This document shows, in pieces, positions 43,533 through 55,077 of a stretch of DNA of 64,000 bases. The DNA comes from REEB95 sp963762425 (GTDB lineage: Bacteria; Pseudomonadota; Alphaproteobacteria; ATCC43930; CGMCC-115725). A program made the position numbers and the translations under genes. The stretch spans positions 248,001-312,000 of the forward strand of contig CAVXKY010000024.1 in assembly GCA_963762425.1 (NCBI GenBank), in the 5' to 3' direction. The notes beneath the pieces are model-generated. The model made no database searches and had not been told where the DNA came from. It saw nothing but the letters and a program-made list of their open reading frames with translations. Numbering within the stretch: the stretch's first letter is position 1; every line of letters starts with the position of its first letter.

Positions 43533-44633
43533 TTAGGCCGCGCGACCGAGGGTTTCCAGCACATCCTCGCCCACCGTCTCGAGCGCCAGCCGCGCGAAGC
43601 GCGGGGCCTGGGAGGGCGTGGCGAGGCCCAAATGCGGTCAGCGCGGGCAAACCGTCGCCGCCGATCACGCTGGGGGCGCGGAACCAGTACAGGCGGTCGA
43701 CCAGATCGGCGCGCAGCATCGATGTCGCGATTGTGGCGCCGCCTTCGACCAGCAGCCTCGTGATGCCGCGTTTGCCCAATTCTTGAGCGCCTTGCCAAGG
43801 TCGGTCTCGCCCGATGGCGTTGCCGGCACGTCGATGATCTCGACGCCGCAGCCCTTGAAGGCGTCGCGGCGGTCGCCGGATATGCCGTGACGGACCAGGA
43901 ACCAGGTCGGCGCCTCGCGCGCCGTCGCCGCCACGCGCGCGGTCAAGGGCACGCGAAGCGAACCATCGGCGACGATGCGGACCGGGCTCCGGCCGCCCAT
44001 GCCCGGCAAGCGGCAGGTGAGATACGGATCGTCGGCCAGCACCGTGCCGCTCCCCACCATCACCGCGTCATGGGTGGCGCGCAGCAGATGGGCGCGGGCG
44101 CGGGCGGGCTCGCCGGTGATCCAGCGGCTTTCGCGCGAGGCGACGGCGATGCGCCCGTCGAGCGAACTCGCGATCTTCAAGCTCACGAGCGGAATCCCTC
44201 GACGCATCAGGGAAAAGAATCCGGCATTCACATCCTCGGCCTCGGCGGAAAGCAGGCCGAGCTCGACCGCGATCCCGGCCGCGCGCAGCCGGGTTATGCC
44301 CTGGCCGGAAACCCGCGGATCGGGATCCTGCGTCGCGACGATGATTCGCGCGACGCCGGCGGCGATCAGCGCCTCGGTGCAGGGCGGAGTCTTGCCGTGA
44401 TGGCAGCAGGGCTCGAGCGTGACATAGACTGTCGCGCCCTTGGCCGCTTTTCCGGCGCGCTCCAGCGCCACGGTTTCGGCGTGCGGGCGTCCGCCCTTTT
44501 GCGTGAAGCCGCGCGCGATCACCGCGCCGCCCTTGACGATGACGCAGCCGACGCTCGGATTGGGCCAGGTCGAACCCAGCCCGCGCCGCGCCAGCGCGAG
44601 GCCTGCGCGCATCGGCCCCGGATCGCTGCTCAT
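43533..44633 (-). CDS. ribD: Bifunctional riboflavin deaminase/reductase RibD, two frameshifts
   Basis: It deaminates and then reduces the pyrimidine intermediate of riboflavin synthesis. The N-terminal deaminase has the zinc motifs PHAETVALERAG and LEPCCHHGKTPPCTEAL. The reductase domain starts PLVSLKIASSLDGRIAVAS. Near 43790 a missing base moves the reading to ELGKRGITRLLVEGGATIAT. Near 43631 an extra G in GGG leads to LATPSQAPRFARLALETVGE and the stop at 43533. The joined protein is a full-length RibD of about 366 residues. I infer errors. It is nine bases after nrdR. Confidence 0.92.
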
Positions 44634-44642
44634 GCGGAAACC

Positions 44643-45101
44643 TCAGTCCTTGTTGTTGCTGAACTCGTCGATGAAATCGCCGAAATCCTTGGCCTCGCGG
44701 AAATTGCGATAGACCGAGGCGAAGCGCACGAAGGCGACCTGATCGAGCGTCTTCAGCGTTTCCATCACCAGCTCGCCGATCATGTCGCTTTTGATTTCGG
44801 TTTCGCCCGAGCTTTCGAGCTGGCGGACGATCGAATTGATCGCGCGCTCGATGCGCTCGGGCTCGACCGGACGCTTCCTGAGCGCGATCTGCACCGAACG
44901 CGCCAGCTTGTCGCGCACGAACGGCTCGCGCTGGCCGTTCTTCTTAACCACCGTGAGTTCGCGCAGCGTGACGCGCTCGAAGGTGGTGAAGCGTGCGGCG
45001 CAATTGGGACAAAGCCGGCGGCGGCGGATGGCGGCCTTGTCGTCGGTCGGCCGCGAATCCTTGACCTGGGTGTCCTCGCATCCGCAGAACGGGCAACGCA
45101 T
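44643..45101 (-). CDS. nrdR: Transcriptional repressor NrdR
   Basis: An ATP/dATP-sensing repressor of ribonucleotide reductase genes. The 152 residues have the zinc ribbon CPFCG ... CPNC with VKDSRPTDDKAAIRRRRLCP and an ATP-cone domain (TVVKKNGQREPFVRDKLARS). The ATG follows a strong ribosome site (GGGGGAGGAA). The glyA-nrdR-ribD order is conserved in the class. Confidence 0.96.
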   Translation of the reverse strand: MRCPFCGCEDTQVKDSRPTDDKAAIRRRRLCPNCAARFTTFERVTLRELTVVKKNGQREPFVRDKLARSVQIALRKRPVEPERIERAINSIVRQLESSGETEIKSDMIGELVMETLKTLDQVAFVRFASVYRNFREAKDFGDFIDEFSNNKD

Positions 45102-45118
45102 TTCTTATTCCTCCCCCT

Positions 45119-45148
45119 TTTTTATAAGGCTCATTTTTATAAGGCTCA
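45119..45148. repeat. 15-bp perfect tandem duplication at the glyA 3' end
   Basis: TTTTTATAAGGCTCA occurs twice in direct succession (45119-45133 and 45134-45148). The second copy's TCA is the glyA stop codon on the minus strand. The first copy is AT-rich spacer before the nrdR ribosome site. It is probably a recent slippage duplication. Confidence 0.85.
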
Positions 45149-46456
45149 GCCCGGACCCTGCGGATAGATCGGGAAGCGCGAACACAGGGCCAAAACGCGC
45201 TTTTTCACCGCCGCTTCGACTGCGTCGTTGTCCTCGCCCTTGGCCGCCAGGCCGTCGAGCACCTCGACGATCAATTCGCCGATGTGCCGGAACTCGGCCT
45301 GGCCGAAGCCGCGCGTGGTGCCGGCCGGGCTCCCCAGGCGCACGCCCGAGGTGACGGTGGGCTTTTCCGGATCGAACGGCACGCCGTTCTTGTTGCAGGT
45401 GATGCCGGCGCGTTCGAGATGAACCTCGGCGATGTTGCCGGTGAGTTTCTTGGGCCGGAGATCGACCAGCAAAAGATGCGTGTCGGTGCCGCCCGAGACG
45501 ATGGCGAGCCCGCGTTCGGCCAAGGTGGCGGCCAATATCCGGGCATTGTCGATGACGGCGCGGGCATAGGTCTTGAATTCGGGCCTCAAGGCCTCGCCCA
45601 GCATCGCCGCCTTGGCCGCGATCACATGCATCAGCGGTCCGCCCTGCAAGCCGGGGAAGACGGCGCTGTTGATCTTCTTGGCGATCTCCGCATCGTTGCA
45701 AAGGATCATGCCGCCGCGTGGGCCGCGCAGGGTCTTGTGCGTGGTGGTGGTGACGACATGGGCGAACGGCAAGGGCGACGGGATCACGCCGCCCGCGACC
45801 AGCCCGGCGAAATGCGCCATGTCGACCATCAACGTCGCGCCCACCTCGTCGGCAATCCGGCGGAAACGCGCGAAGTCGATCAGGCGCGGATAGGCCGAGC
45901 CGCCGGCAATGATGAGCTTGGGCTTTTCCGCCTGGGCCAGGCGCTCGACCTCGTCGTAATCGATGCGCGCATCCTCGCGCCGCACGCCGTAAAAGACGCC
46001 GTGGAACCATTTGCCCGAGAGATTGAACGCCGCGCCGTGGGTGAGATGCCCGCCCGCCGCCAGCGACAGGCCGAGCGTGGTGTCGCCCGGCTTGAGCAAG
46101 GCCAGCAGCACCGTCTGGTTCGCCTGCGAGCCCGAATGCGGCTGCACGTTGGCGAAGCTGCAGTTGAAGAGTTTCTTCGCGCGGTCGATGGCGAGCTGCT
46201 CGGCCTGGTCGACGAATTCGCAGCCGCCGTAATAGCGCTTGCCCGGATAGCCCTCGGCGTATTTGTTGGTCAGCACCGAGCCCTGCGCCTCCAGCACCGC
46301 GCGCGACACGATGTTCTCCGAGGCGATCAGCTCGATCTGGTTTTGCTGGCGCAACAGCTCGCGGTGGATCGCGCCGGCCAGTTCGGGATCGCTCTCGGCC
46401 AGCGCGGCGGTGAAGAAGCCGTCTTGTGCTGCGGCCGGTTTGCTGCGGGCGGTCAT
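45146..46456 (-). CDS. glyA: Serine hydroxymethyltransferase
   Basis: A PLP enzyme interconverting serine and glycine with tetrahydrofolate. The 436 residues include NKYAEGYPGKRYYGGCEFVD, the PLP-Lys segment VVTTTTHKTLRGPRGGMIL (Lys about residue 241) and TSGVRLGSPAGTTRGFG. The start MTARSKPAAAQDGFFTAALA is normal. It lies 22 bases after rpiB and 44 before nrdR. Confidence 0.97.
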   Translation of the reverse strand: MTARSKPAAAQDGFFTAALAESDPELAGAIHRELLRQQNQIELIASENIVSRAVLEAQGSVLTNKYAEGYPGKRYYGGCEFVDQAEQLAIDRAKKLFNCSFANVQPHSGSQANQTVLLALLKPGDTTLGLSLAAGGHLTHGAAFNLSGKWFHGVFYGVRREDARIDYDEVERLAQAEKPKLIIAGGSAYPRLIDFARFRRIADEVGATLMVDMAHFAGLVAGGVIPSPLPFAHVVTTTTHKTLRGPRGGMILCNDAEIAKKINSAVFPGLQGGPLMHVIAAKAAMLGEALRPEFKTYARAVIDNARILAATLAERGLAIVSGGTDTHLLLVDLRPKKLTGNIAEVHLERAGITCNKNGVPFDPEKPTVTSGVRLGSPAGTTRGFGQAEFRHIGELIVEVLDGLAAKGEDNDAVEAAVKKRVLALCSRFPIYPQGPG

Positions 46457-46478
46457 GATTTCGCTTCCCTTGTCTCGT

Positions 46479-46910
46479 TCACGACAATTTGGCGACGCGG
46501 CGGGCGTGGCGTCCGCCTTCGAAGGGGGTCGAGAGGAAGGTCTTGAGGCAATCCTTGGCGGTCTCGCTGCCGATCATGCGCCCGCCCAGCGTCATCACAT
46601 TGGCGTCGTTGTGCTGGCGCGCGAGCCGCGCGGTGGTGACGTCGTGACACAAGGCGGCGCGCACCTTGCGGTGGCGGTTGGCGGCGATCGACATGCCGAT
46701 CCCGGTGCCGCAGATGAGCAATCCGAACCGCGCCTTGCCCGTCTCCACCGCTTGCGCCACCTTCTCGGCGAAGTCGGGATAGTCGACCGATTCCGGGCTG
46801 TTGGTGCCGAGATCGAGCACGTCGAATCCCAAAGCGCGCAGCTCCGGCAAAAGAACGGTTTTCAACTCATAGCCGCCATGATCGGCGGCGACGGCGACCA
46901 TTTCAGCCAT
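46479..46910 (-). CDS. rpiB: Ribose-5-phosphate isomerase B
   Basis: It interconverts ribose-5-phosphate and ribulose-5-phosphate in the pentose-phosphate pathway. The 143 residues have the RpiB/LacAB pattern: VAVAADHGGYELKTVLLPEL near the N-terminus, the catalytic-Cys segment LLICGTGIGMSIAANRHRKV (Cys about residue 67) and CHDVTTARLARQHNDANVM. It begins the leftward block to hppA and is divergent from mucR. Confidence 0.95.
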   Translation of the reverse strand: MAEMVAVAADHGGYELKTVLLPELRALGFDVLDLGTNSPESVDYPDFAEKVAQAVETGKARFGLLICGTGIGMSIAANRHRKVRAALCHDVTTARLARQHNDANVMTLGGRMIGSETAKDCLKTFLSTPFEGGRHARRVAKLS

Positions 46911-47122
46911 GACCCCGGACGCAATAAAAGCCAGCGGCGACTTTACCAGATATCGCCGTCCGGAGTCAGCCGCCTACCATCCATCGGGGCCGTCCTCGCC
47001 TTCCCGCATCGGCCTGTAATGAAATCGCCGCCCTTGCCAGACTAGGCGACAGTCCCGGTCGGGGCTTTTTCAGAAAAATCCAAGACAGCGGGCGCGATTA
47101 TTGGCCCTAGTCCAGCCCATGA

Positions 47123-47151
47123 TTGACAGAAAGCAAGGCTTTCAATATACA
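47123..47151 (+). promoter_or_regulatory. Near-consensus promoter of mucR with a dyad in the spacer
   Basis: TTGACA (47123-47128) and TATACA (47146-47151) are exactly 17 bases apart and lie 36 bases before the mucR ATG. The spacer contains the perfect inverted repeat GAAAGC-AAG-GCTTTC (47129-47143). The dyad sits where a bound repressor would block RNA polymerase, which suggests autoregulation. Confidence 0.7.
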
Positions 47152-47187
47152 CGCCTCGAATTTGTTCTAGTATTGAGGACTCCCCCG

Positions 47188-47631
47188 ATGGCCGATGAAG
47201 CGCCCAGCAAAGCCGCCAAGACGGCGGACGAAGATTTCTTGCGCATGACCGCGCATCTGGTGGCGGCGTATTTGCGCAAGAACAGCGTGCCGGCGGCGCA
47301 GATCACCGACATCGTCGCTTCGGTGCACGGCTCGCTGCGCTCGATCGAGGGCAAGATTCAGGCGCCGCAGGGCGAGGCCTTGAAGCCGGCGGTGCCGATC
47401 AAGAAATCGATCACGCCGGAATACATCATCTGCCTCGAGGACGGGCGCAAGCTCAAGATGCTGAAGCGCCATCTGCGCTCGACCTACAACATGACGCCCG
47501 ACGAGTACCGCAAGAAATGGAACCTGCCGGCGGATTACCCGATGGTGGCCTCGAAATACGCGGCGCAGCGTTCCGACTTCGCCAAGAAGATCGGCCTCGG
47601 CAAGGGCGCCGGCAAGAAGAAGCCGGCCTAA
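47188..47631 (+). CDS. mucR: MucR/Ros-family transcriptional regulator
   Basis: A prokaryotic zinc-finger regulator found almost only in alphaproteobacteria, controlling exopolysaccharide, motility and cell-cycle genes. The 147 residues have an N-terminal oligomerisation helix (LRMTAHLVAAYLRKNSVPAA). The zinc finger is ITPEYIICLEDGRKLKMLKR then HLRSTYNMTPDEY, in which the first zinc cysteine positions are altered (YIICLEDG holds one Cys). The C-terminus is Lys/Gly-rich. The start MADEAPSKAAK is chosen by promoter position and family length. Confidence 0.9.
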   Translation: MADEAPSKAAKTADEDFLRMTAHLVAAYLRKNSVPAAQITDIVASVHGSLRSIEGKIQAPQGEALKPAVPIKKSITPEYIICLEDGRKLKMLKRHLRSTYNMTPDEYRKKWNLPADYPMVASKYAAQRSDFAKKIGLGKGAGKKKPA

Positions 47632-47640
47632 CCGCCGGCG

Positions 47641-48947
47641 TCACACTTCGAGATTGACGTTCTTGGTCTCCGGCGTGGCGAGGATCGCGAGGATCGCCGC
47701 CACCGCGTAGGCCATCACCAGCAGCCCGATGAAGATATAAGCCCTTTCGATGCCGTAGGCTTTCAGGATCAGCCCGGCGAGAATCGGAATGAGCCCGCCG
47801 CCATAGACCTGCGCGGTCTGATAACCCGCGCTCGCGCCCGAGGCGCGATAGCGGGTCGGAAAATTCTCCGTATAGAAGGTCGGGATCGCGCCGTAGCCGA
47901 AGCCGAACACGAAACCAAATCCGATGATCTCGGCGATCACCGCGAGGACGAAGCTGCCCGTGTTGATCAGATAGAAATACGGGATGGCGAAGATCAGGAA
48001 CACGATGGCGGCGATCAACAGGATCGTCCGGCGGTTGATGATGTCGGCGAGCAGCGAGCCGATGATCATGAACACCAGCATGAAGCCCGCGGCGATCAGC
48101 CCGATCGTCTCGGGCACCGATCCGGTGAAGCCGACCGTCTTCATGTAGCCGGTGCCGAACACGAAGTAGAGGAAGAACGCGCCGCCGAACATGGCGTTCA
48201 CTAGCGAGGTGCGCAGGATGGTCCGCGGCATGTCGCGCCAGACCTCGCGCGCGGGATGGTCGAGAATCTTCCTCTTCGCCTTGTGCCGCTCGAACACGAA
48301 GCTGTCCTGGGTGCGCGTCCGGATGATGATGCCGACGATCACCAGCAGGAAGCCGGCGAAGAACAAGACGCGCCAGCCCCAGGAGACGAAATCCTGCGGC
48401 GTCATCAGCGACTTGGTGAAGATCACCGAGCCGAAGCCCAGCAGCAGCCCGATCGGAATCGCGAACCCGACCCACGCCCCCCAGAAGGCGCGGTGCTTCG
48501 AGTGCGCCGCCTGTTCGACCACCCAGGTCGAGGCGGTGCCGAACTCGGCGCCGAAACTGATCCCCTGCATCAGCCGGAAGACGATCAGCAGCACCGGTGC
48601 TGCGACGCCGATGCTGTCGTAGCTCGGCGTCAGCCCGATCAGCAGCGTGCTGACGCCCATCAGCACCAGCGCGTAAACCAACGCGTCCTTGCGCCCCAGC
48701 CGGTCGGCGATATTGCCGAAGATATAAGCGCCGATCGGGCGGATCATGATGCCGAGGCCGTAGACGCCGATCGCCGCCGCAACGGCCGCGACGCCCGGCA
48801 GCTTGAAGAAGACCTCGCCCCAGATGGTCGCCGCGATCACGCCGGTGACCAGGAAGTCGTATTGTTCGATCACCGAGCCGACGATGCTCGCCACCGCGAC
48901 TTTTAAAATCTGCTCTCTGGTCGGAATTGCGCGGCGCTTTACTGCAT
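47641..48947 (-). CDS. MFS metabolite:H+ symporter (MHS/KgtP-like)
   Basis: A 12-helix major-facilitator transporter of the metabolite:proton symporter type, of about 435 residues. Hallmarks are IVGSVIEQYDFLVTGVIAAT at helix 1, the loop 2-3 motif GNIADRLGRKDALVYALVLM and RLMQGISFGAEFGTASTWVV. The start is unclear. An ATG at 48947 has GGAGGG seven bases upstream but is one base out of frame. An in-frame ATG at 49023 overlaps the binding-protein gene by 41 bases. A single missing base near 48940 would fix the first choice. The substrate (dicarboxylate, osmolyte or other) is not predictable. Confidence 0.8.
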
Positions 48948-48982
48948 CCGATGTCCCTCCCGCTGACCGAGAGCCACGCGGC

Positions 48983-50098
48983 TCAGTTCTTGAGTTCGGC
49001 GTAGCCGCCGTCCTTCCAGGCATAGACCACGTAATCGGGGCCGACCACGTCGCCCTTCTGGTCGAAGCCGATGGTGCCGATCACGGTATTGAATTTGTTC
49101 GACTTCATCGCCTTCGACAGATCGTCGAGCTTGATCGACTTGGCGTCCGCGGCCGCCTCGGCGAAAACCTGCACCGCGGCATAGGTGTAAAGCGTGTAGC
49201 CCTCGGGATCGTAGCCCGACTTCTTGAACTCGGCGACCACGGGCTGCGCCGCCTGCAAGTCGCGCGGATCGGGCGGGAAGGTCATCAGCGTGCCGTTGCC
49301 GGTGAGGCCGGTGATCTTCCACAAATCGGTCGTCACCAGCGCGTCGCCGCCCATCAGCACGGCGTTGAGCCCCTGGTCGTGGGCCTGGCGCACGATCAGC
49401 CCGGCCTCGGCGTAATAGCCGCCGTAATAGATCGCGGCGATCTTGGCCTCCTTCATCTTGGAGATCAGCGCCGAGAAATCCTTGTCGCCCTGGTTGACGG
49501 AATTGGTCATCGCCTCCTTCATGCCGAGCTTGTTCATGGTCAAGCGCGTCTGGTCGGCCAGGCCCTTGCCGTAGGCGGATTTGTCGTCGATCACCGCCAC
49601 GTTCTTGCCCTTGAAGCGGTTGACGATATAGGTGCCGGCGATGCGGCCCTGGCTGTCGTCGCGGCCGCAGACGCGGAACACGTTGTTCCAGCCCTTCTTG
49701 GCCGCGTCGTCGGTGAGCGCCGGGTTGGTCGAGGCCGGCGAGATCTGCAAAATGCCGTTCTCGGCATAGACCGACGAGGCCGGGATCGACGCGCCCGAGC
49801 AATAATGCCCGGCGACGAATATCACCTTCTCGTTGGCGAACTGGTTGGCGACGCTCACCGCCTGCTTCGGGTCGCAGGCGTCGTCGCCGATGATGAGCTT
49901 GAGCTTCTGGCCGTTAACGCCGCCCTTGGCGTTGATGTCGTTCACCACCATCTCGGCGCCGCGCCGCATCTGTTCGCCGACCGCGGCGTCCGAGCCGCTC
50001 ATCGGCCCGGCCACGGCGATGACGATATCCGCCCGCGCGCCCGAAACGATCAGCACGGCAAACGCCGCCGCCAACGCCATCCTGCCGAGAAAACGCAT
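48983..50098 (-). CDS. livK: Branched-chain amino acid ABC transporter substrate-binding protein
   Basis: A periplasmic Leu/Ile/Val-type binding protein of 371 residues. The signal peptide is MRFLGRMALAAAFAVLIVSG, with mature start DIVIAVAGPMSGSDAAVGEQ. Ligand-pocket motifs include VAGHYCSGASIPASSVYAEN, GILQISPASTNPALTD and FRVCGRDDSQGRIAG, close to the classic LivJ/LivK pattern. Branched-chain amino acids are therefore the best guess. It follows livH-M-G-F as the last subunit gene. Confidence 0.92.
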   Translation of the reverse strand: MRFLGRMALAAAFAVLIVSGARADIVIAVAGPMSGSDAAVGEQMRRGAEMVVNDINAKGGVNGQKLKLIIGDDACDPKQAVSVANQFANEKVIFVAGHYCSGASIPASSVYAENGILQISPASTNPALTDDAAKKGWNNVFRVCGRDDSQGRIAGTYIVNRFKGKNVAVIDDKSAYGKGLADQTRLTMNKLGMKEAMTNSVNQGDKDFSALISKMKEAKIAAIYYGGYYAEAGLIVRQAHDQGLNAVLMGGDALVTTDLWKITGLTGNGTLMTFPPDPRDLQAAQPVVAEFKKSGYDPEGYTLYTYAAVQVFAEAAADAKSIKLDDLSKAMKSNKFNTVIGTIGFDQKGDVVGPDYVVYAWKDGGYAELKN

Positions 50099-50181
50099 GT
50101 CCAGCCCCCTGCCCGTTTGCCGTCGAGGATAACAGCAGGCGGCCGCGCCGGTCTATGCCCCGCCTTCCGGACCGCCGGCGT

Positions 50182-51710
<1,529 letters not shown>

Positions 51711-51714
<4 letters not shown>

Positions 51715-52984
51715 GATGCGCCCTTGGGCTTGAGCCGGATCGAGGGCGCGCGGTTGGCGAGAATGCCGCGCGGCCGCCAGATCATGATGCCCACCATCGC
51801 CGCGCCGAACAGCAACATGCGGAACTGGTCGAATTCGCGCCCGAATTCCGGCAGCGTCACCAGCACGATCGCCGCCAGCACCACGCCGAGCTGGCTGCCG
51901 AGCCCGCCCAAAACGACGATGGCGAGGACGGTGGCGGATTCCTGGAAGCCGAAGCTTTCCGGGCTGATGAAGCCCAGGCGCGTGGCGAAGAACGCGCCGG
52001 CGAAACCGCCGAGCATCGCGCTGATGGCGAAGGCCGACAGCTTGACGGTGGTGGGATTGATCCCCAGCGCGCGGCACGCGATTTCGTCCTCGCGCAACGC
52101 CTCCCAGGCGCGGCCGATCGGCAGACGCCGGATACGCAAGCTGAACCAATTGGTCGCCAGCGCCAGCAGCAGGATCACGTAATAGAGGAAAATCACCCGC
52201 TGCCCCGGATCGAAGTCGAGACCGAAGAATTGGCTGAATGTCGTCACCCCGGGCGGCGCCGAAGGGGCAAAGGGCATGCCGAACAATGTCGGCCGCGGAA
52301 TGCCGTTGATGCCGTTGGGGCCGCCGGTGACGCTGCCCCAATTGATCAGCACGATACGGACGATCTCGCCGAAACCCAGCGTGACGATGGCGAGATAGTC
52401 GCCGCGCAAGCGCAGCACCGGCAGGCCCAGCAGGATTCCCGCCAAGGCGGCTAGCAAGCCGGCGATGGGCAGCGCCTCCCAGAAGGAGAGATTGAAATCC
52501 TGCGCGAACAGCGCGAAGGAATAAGCGCCGACGGCGTAGAACGCGGCATAGCCGAGATTCAACAGCCCGGCCAATCCCACCACCACGTTCAAGCCCCAGC
52601 CGAGCATGATGTAGATCAGCACCGAGGTGGCGAGATCGACCAGATAGCGCGATGAGAACGGCATCAGCGGCAGCGCCAAGGCGAAAGCCGCCGCGCCCAA
52701 GCCTATGTACAGGATGGTCCGGCCTTCGGACGCCGCCACGCTGCGCGCGGCGCGCTGATGCGGCAGCAAGCGGCTCGGCCAAAAGCCCAGCAGCAGCTTG
52801 CCGCAGAACACCGCCGCCACCGCGATCGCGACCCAATTGAAGCGGGTGACGAAGCCCGGCCCGGTTTCGGCGCCGGTGGTCTCGATCCCGGCGAGCGGCA
52901 AGGCCAGGGCGAAAGCGACCAGCCCGGCGAGCGCCGCCTCCTTGACGCGGCCGATCCAGCTTGAAGCCGCGCCGGCCGACGCCA

Positions 52985-52985
<1 letters not shown>
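51711..52985 (-). CDS. livM: Branched-chain amino acid ABC permease LivM
   Basis: A permease of 424 residues, longer than the first LivM in this window because of an N-terminal section with two or three extra helices (residues 1-110), as in E. coli LivM. The core has GLNVVVGLAGLLNLGYAAFY, LTLGFGEIVRIVLINWGS-like coupling (VTLGFGEIVRIVLINW) and GRAWEALREDEIACRALGIN. It ends with IRLKPKGAS. It overlaps livH by one base (TGATG) and livG by four. Confidence 0.93.
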
Positions 52986-53899
<914 letters not shown>

Positions 53900-54024
53900 G
53901 CCGCTCCCGCCGCTGGGACGATCGTCAGGGTAAGGGCCAAGTCTCGCCGCGGCAAGCGGTTAGAGGGCGCTCGCCGTTCCCCGTTCCCCTCACCGCCCCC
54001 TCGCCGGAATTTGATCGGAAGTGG

Positions 54025-54942
54025 GTGGGAAGATCGCTTGGATTGGATTACAAAGCCGGCGTGCGCTGGCTCATCCCCCCTCTCCGCGACTATAGCGGCC
54101 GTTTCTCGGCCCTGAAGACCGCCGTCTTCGTCGGCCTGTTCGTGCCGGCCGGGTTCACCGCCTATTGGTACGCCACCGACGCCCTGGGCGCGCGGCCGCT
54201 GACCGCGGCGCTGCACGAGATCGGCGACTGGACCATCCGATTCATATTCCTGGCGCTGGCGATTTCGCCGTTGTCGCAGCTCTGGCAGTGGCCGCGGCTC
54301 CAGCTGGTTCGGCGCATGATCGGCGTCACGGCCTTCGCCTATGTCGCGCTCCATCTCACGCTCTATACCACCGACGAGATGTTCAACCTGGTCAAGGTGG
54401 CCAGCGAAATATTGAAGCGCATCTATCTCACCATCGGCTTCACCGCCTGGCTGGGGCTGGCCGCGCTGGCCGCCACCTCGACCGACGGCATGGTCCGGCG
54501 GATGGGCGCGCGCAATTGGCAGCGCCTCCATCGATTCGTCTATGTCATCGGCATATTGGCGGTGACGCATTATTTCATGCAGTCGAAGCTCAACGAATGG
54601 CAGCCGACCATGATGGCGGGATTGCTGGTCTGGCTGTTGGGCTACCGCGTGCTGCGTTGGCGCTACGGCCGTTCGCGCAAAGTGGGGCCGGTTGCAGCCG
54701 GGCTGTTGAGCCTGGTCGCGGGCTTCGGCACCATCTTCGGCGAAGCCATGTACTTCTGGCTGGCCTTTCATGCGCCGCTGATGCGCATCATCCAGGCCGA
54801 ATTCTCGACCATGACCGGCATCCGGCCGGGCTGGGCGGTGCTGGGCCTGGGCGCGGCGGTGACGCTGATCGCCGCTTTGCGTACGTTCCAGGCCAATCAG
54901 GCCAAGAAAGCCAAAGAGGTTCAACTCAGCCCTGCTTCGTGA
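54025..54942 (+). CDS. MsrQ/ferric-reductase-like haem membrane protein
   Basis: A 305-residue integral membrane protein with about seven helices resembling MsrQ (YedZ), the haem b quinol-linked partner of the periplasmic methionine sulfoxide reductase MsrP. Candidate haem histidines lie in VALHLTLYTTDEM (about residue 114), LHRFVYVIGILAVTHYFM (about 168 and 182) and perhaps EIGDWTIRF. It is about 100 residues longer than MsrQ because of an N-terminal lead and C-terminal helices (FGEAMYFWLAFHAPL). No msrP is adjacent, so its partner is unknown. Confidence 0.75.
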   Translation: MGRSLGLDYKAGVRWLIPPLRDYSGRFSALKTAVFVGLFVPAGFTAYWYATDALGARPLTAALHEIGDWTIRFIFLALAISPLSQLWQWPRLQLVRRMIGVTAFAYVALHLTLYTTDEMFNLVKVASEILKRIYLTIGFTAWLGLAALAATSTDGMVRRMGARNWQRLHRFVYVIGILAVTHYFMQSKLNEWQPTMMAGLLVWLLGYRVLRWRYGRSRKVGPVAAGLLSLVAGFGTIFGEAMYFWLAFHAPLMRIIQAEFSTMTGIRPGWAVLGLGAAVTLIAALRTFQANQAKKAKEVQLSPAS

Positions 54943-54972
54943 CGCGGCTGGGCGGATGCCTTGGCTTGATCG

Positions 54973-55014
54973 TTGATCTAGATCAATCAACCTCGACCGG
55001 ATGCGCGATAAATT
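54973..55014 (+). promoter_or_regulatory. FNR/FixK-type box plus -10 element upstream of gcdH
   Basis: TTGATCTAGATCAA (54973-54986) is a perfect 14-bp palindrome identical to the FNR consensus TTGAT-N4-ATCAA. A -10-like TAAATT lies at 55009-55014, which predicts a transcript start near 55021. The centre of the box then falls at about -41.5, the class II activation position. The acyl-CoA dehydrogenase ATG is at 55078. Regulation by oxygen through an FNR/FixK protein is inferred. Confidence 0.65.
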
Positions 55015-55077
55015 GTCTTGCGGACGATAAATCCGCGGTTATTGCTCTTCACCCGGTTTGGCCTTAAGAAAACCCCT

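Noticed and set aside
42918..44642. FMN riboswitch upstream of a riboflavin gene
   Set aside because: The genes are packed with no leader long enough, and no RFN-like sequence is seen.
45105..45146. Short peptide MSLIKMSLIKKGEE between glyA and nrdR
   Set aside because: It arises only from the 15-bp tandem duplication and lacks its own ribosome site.
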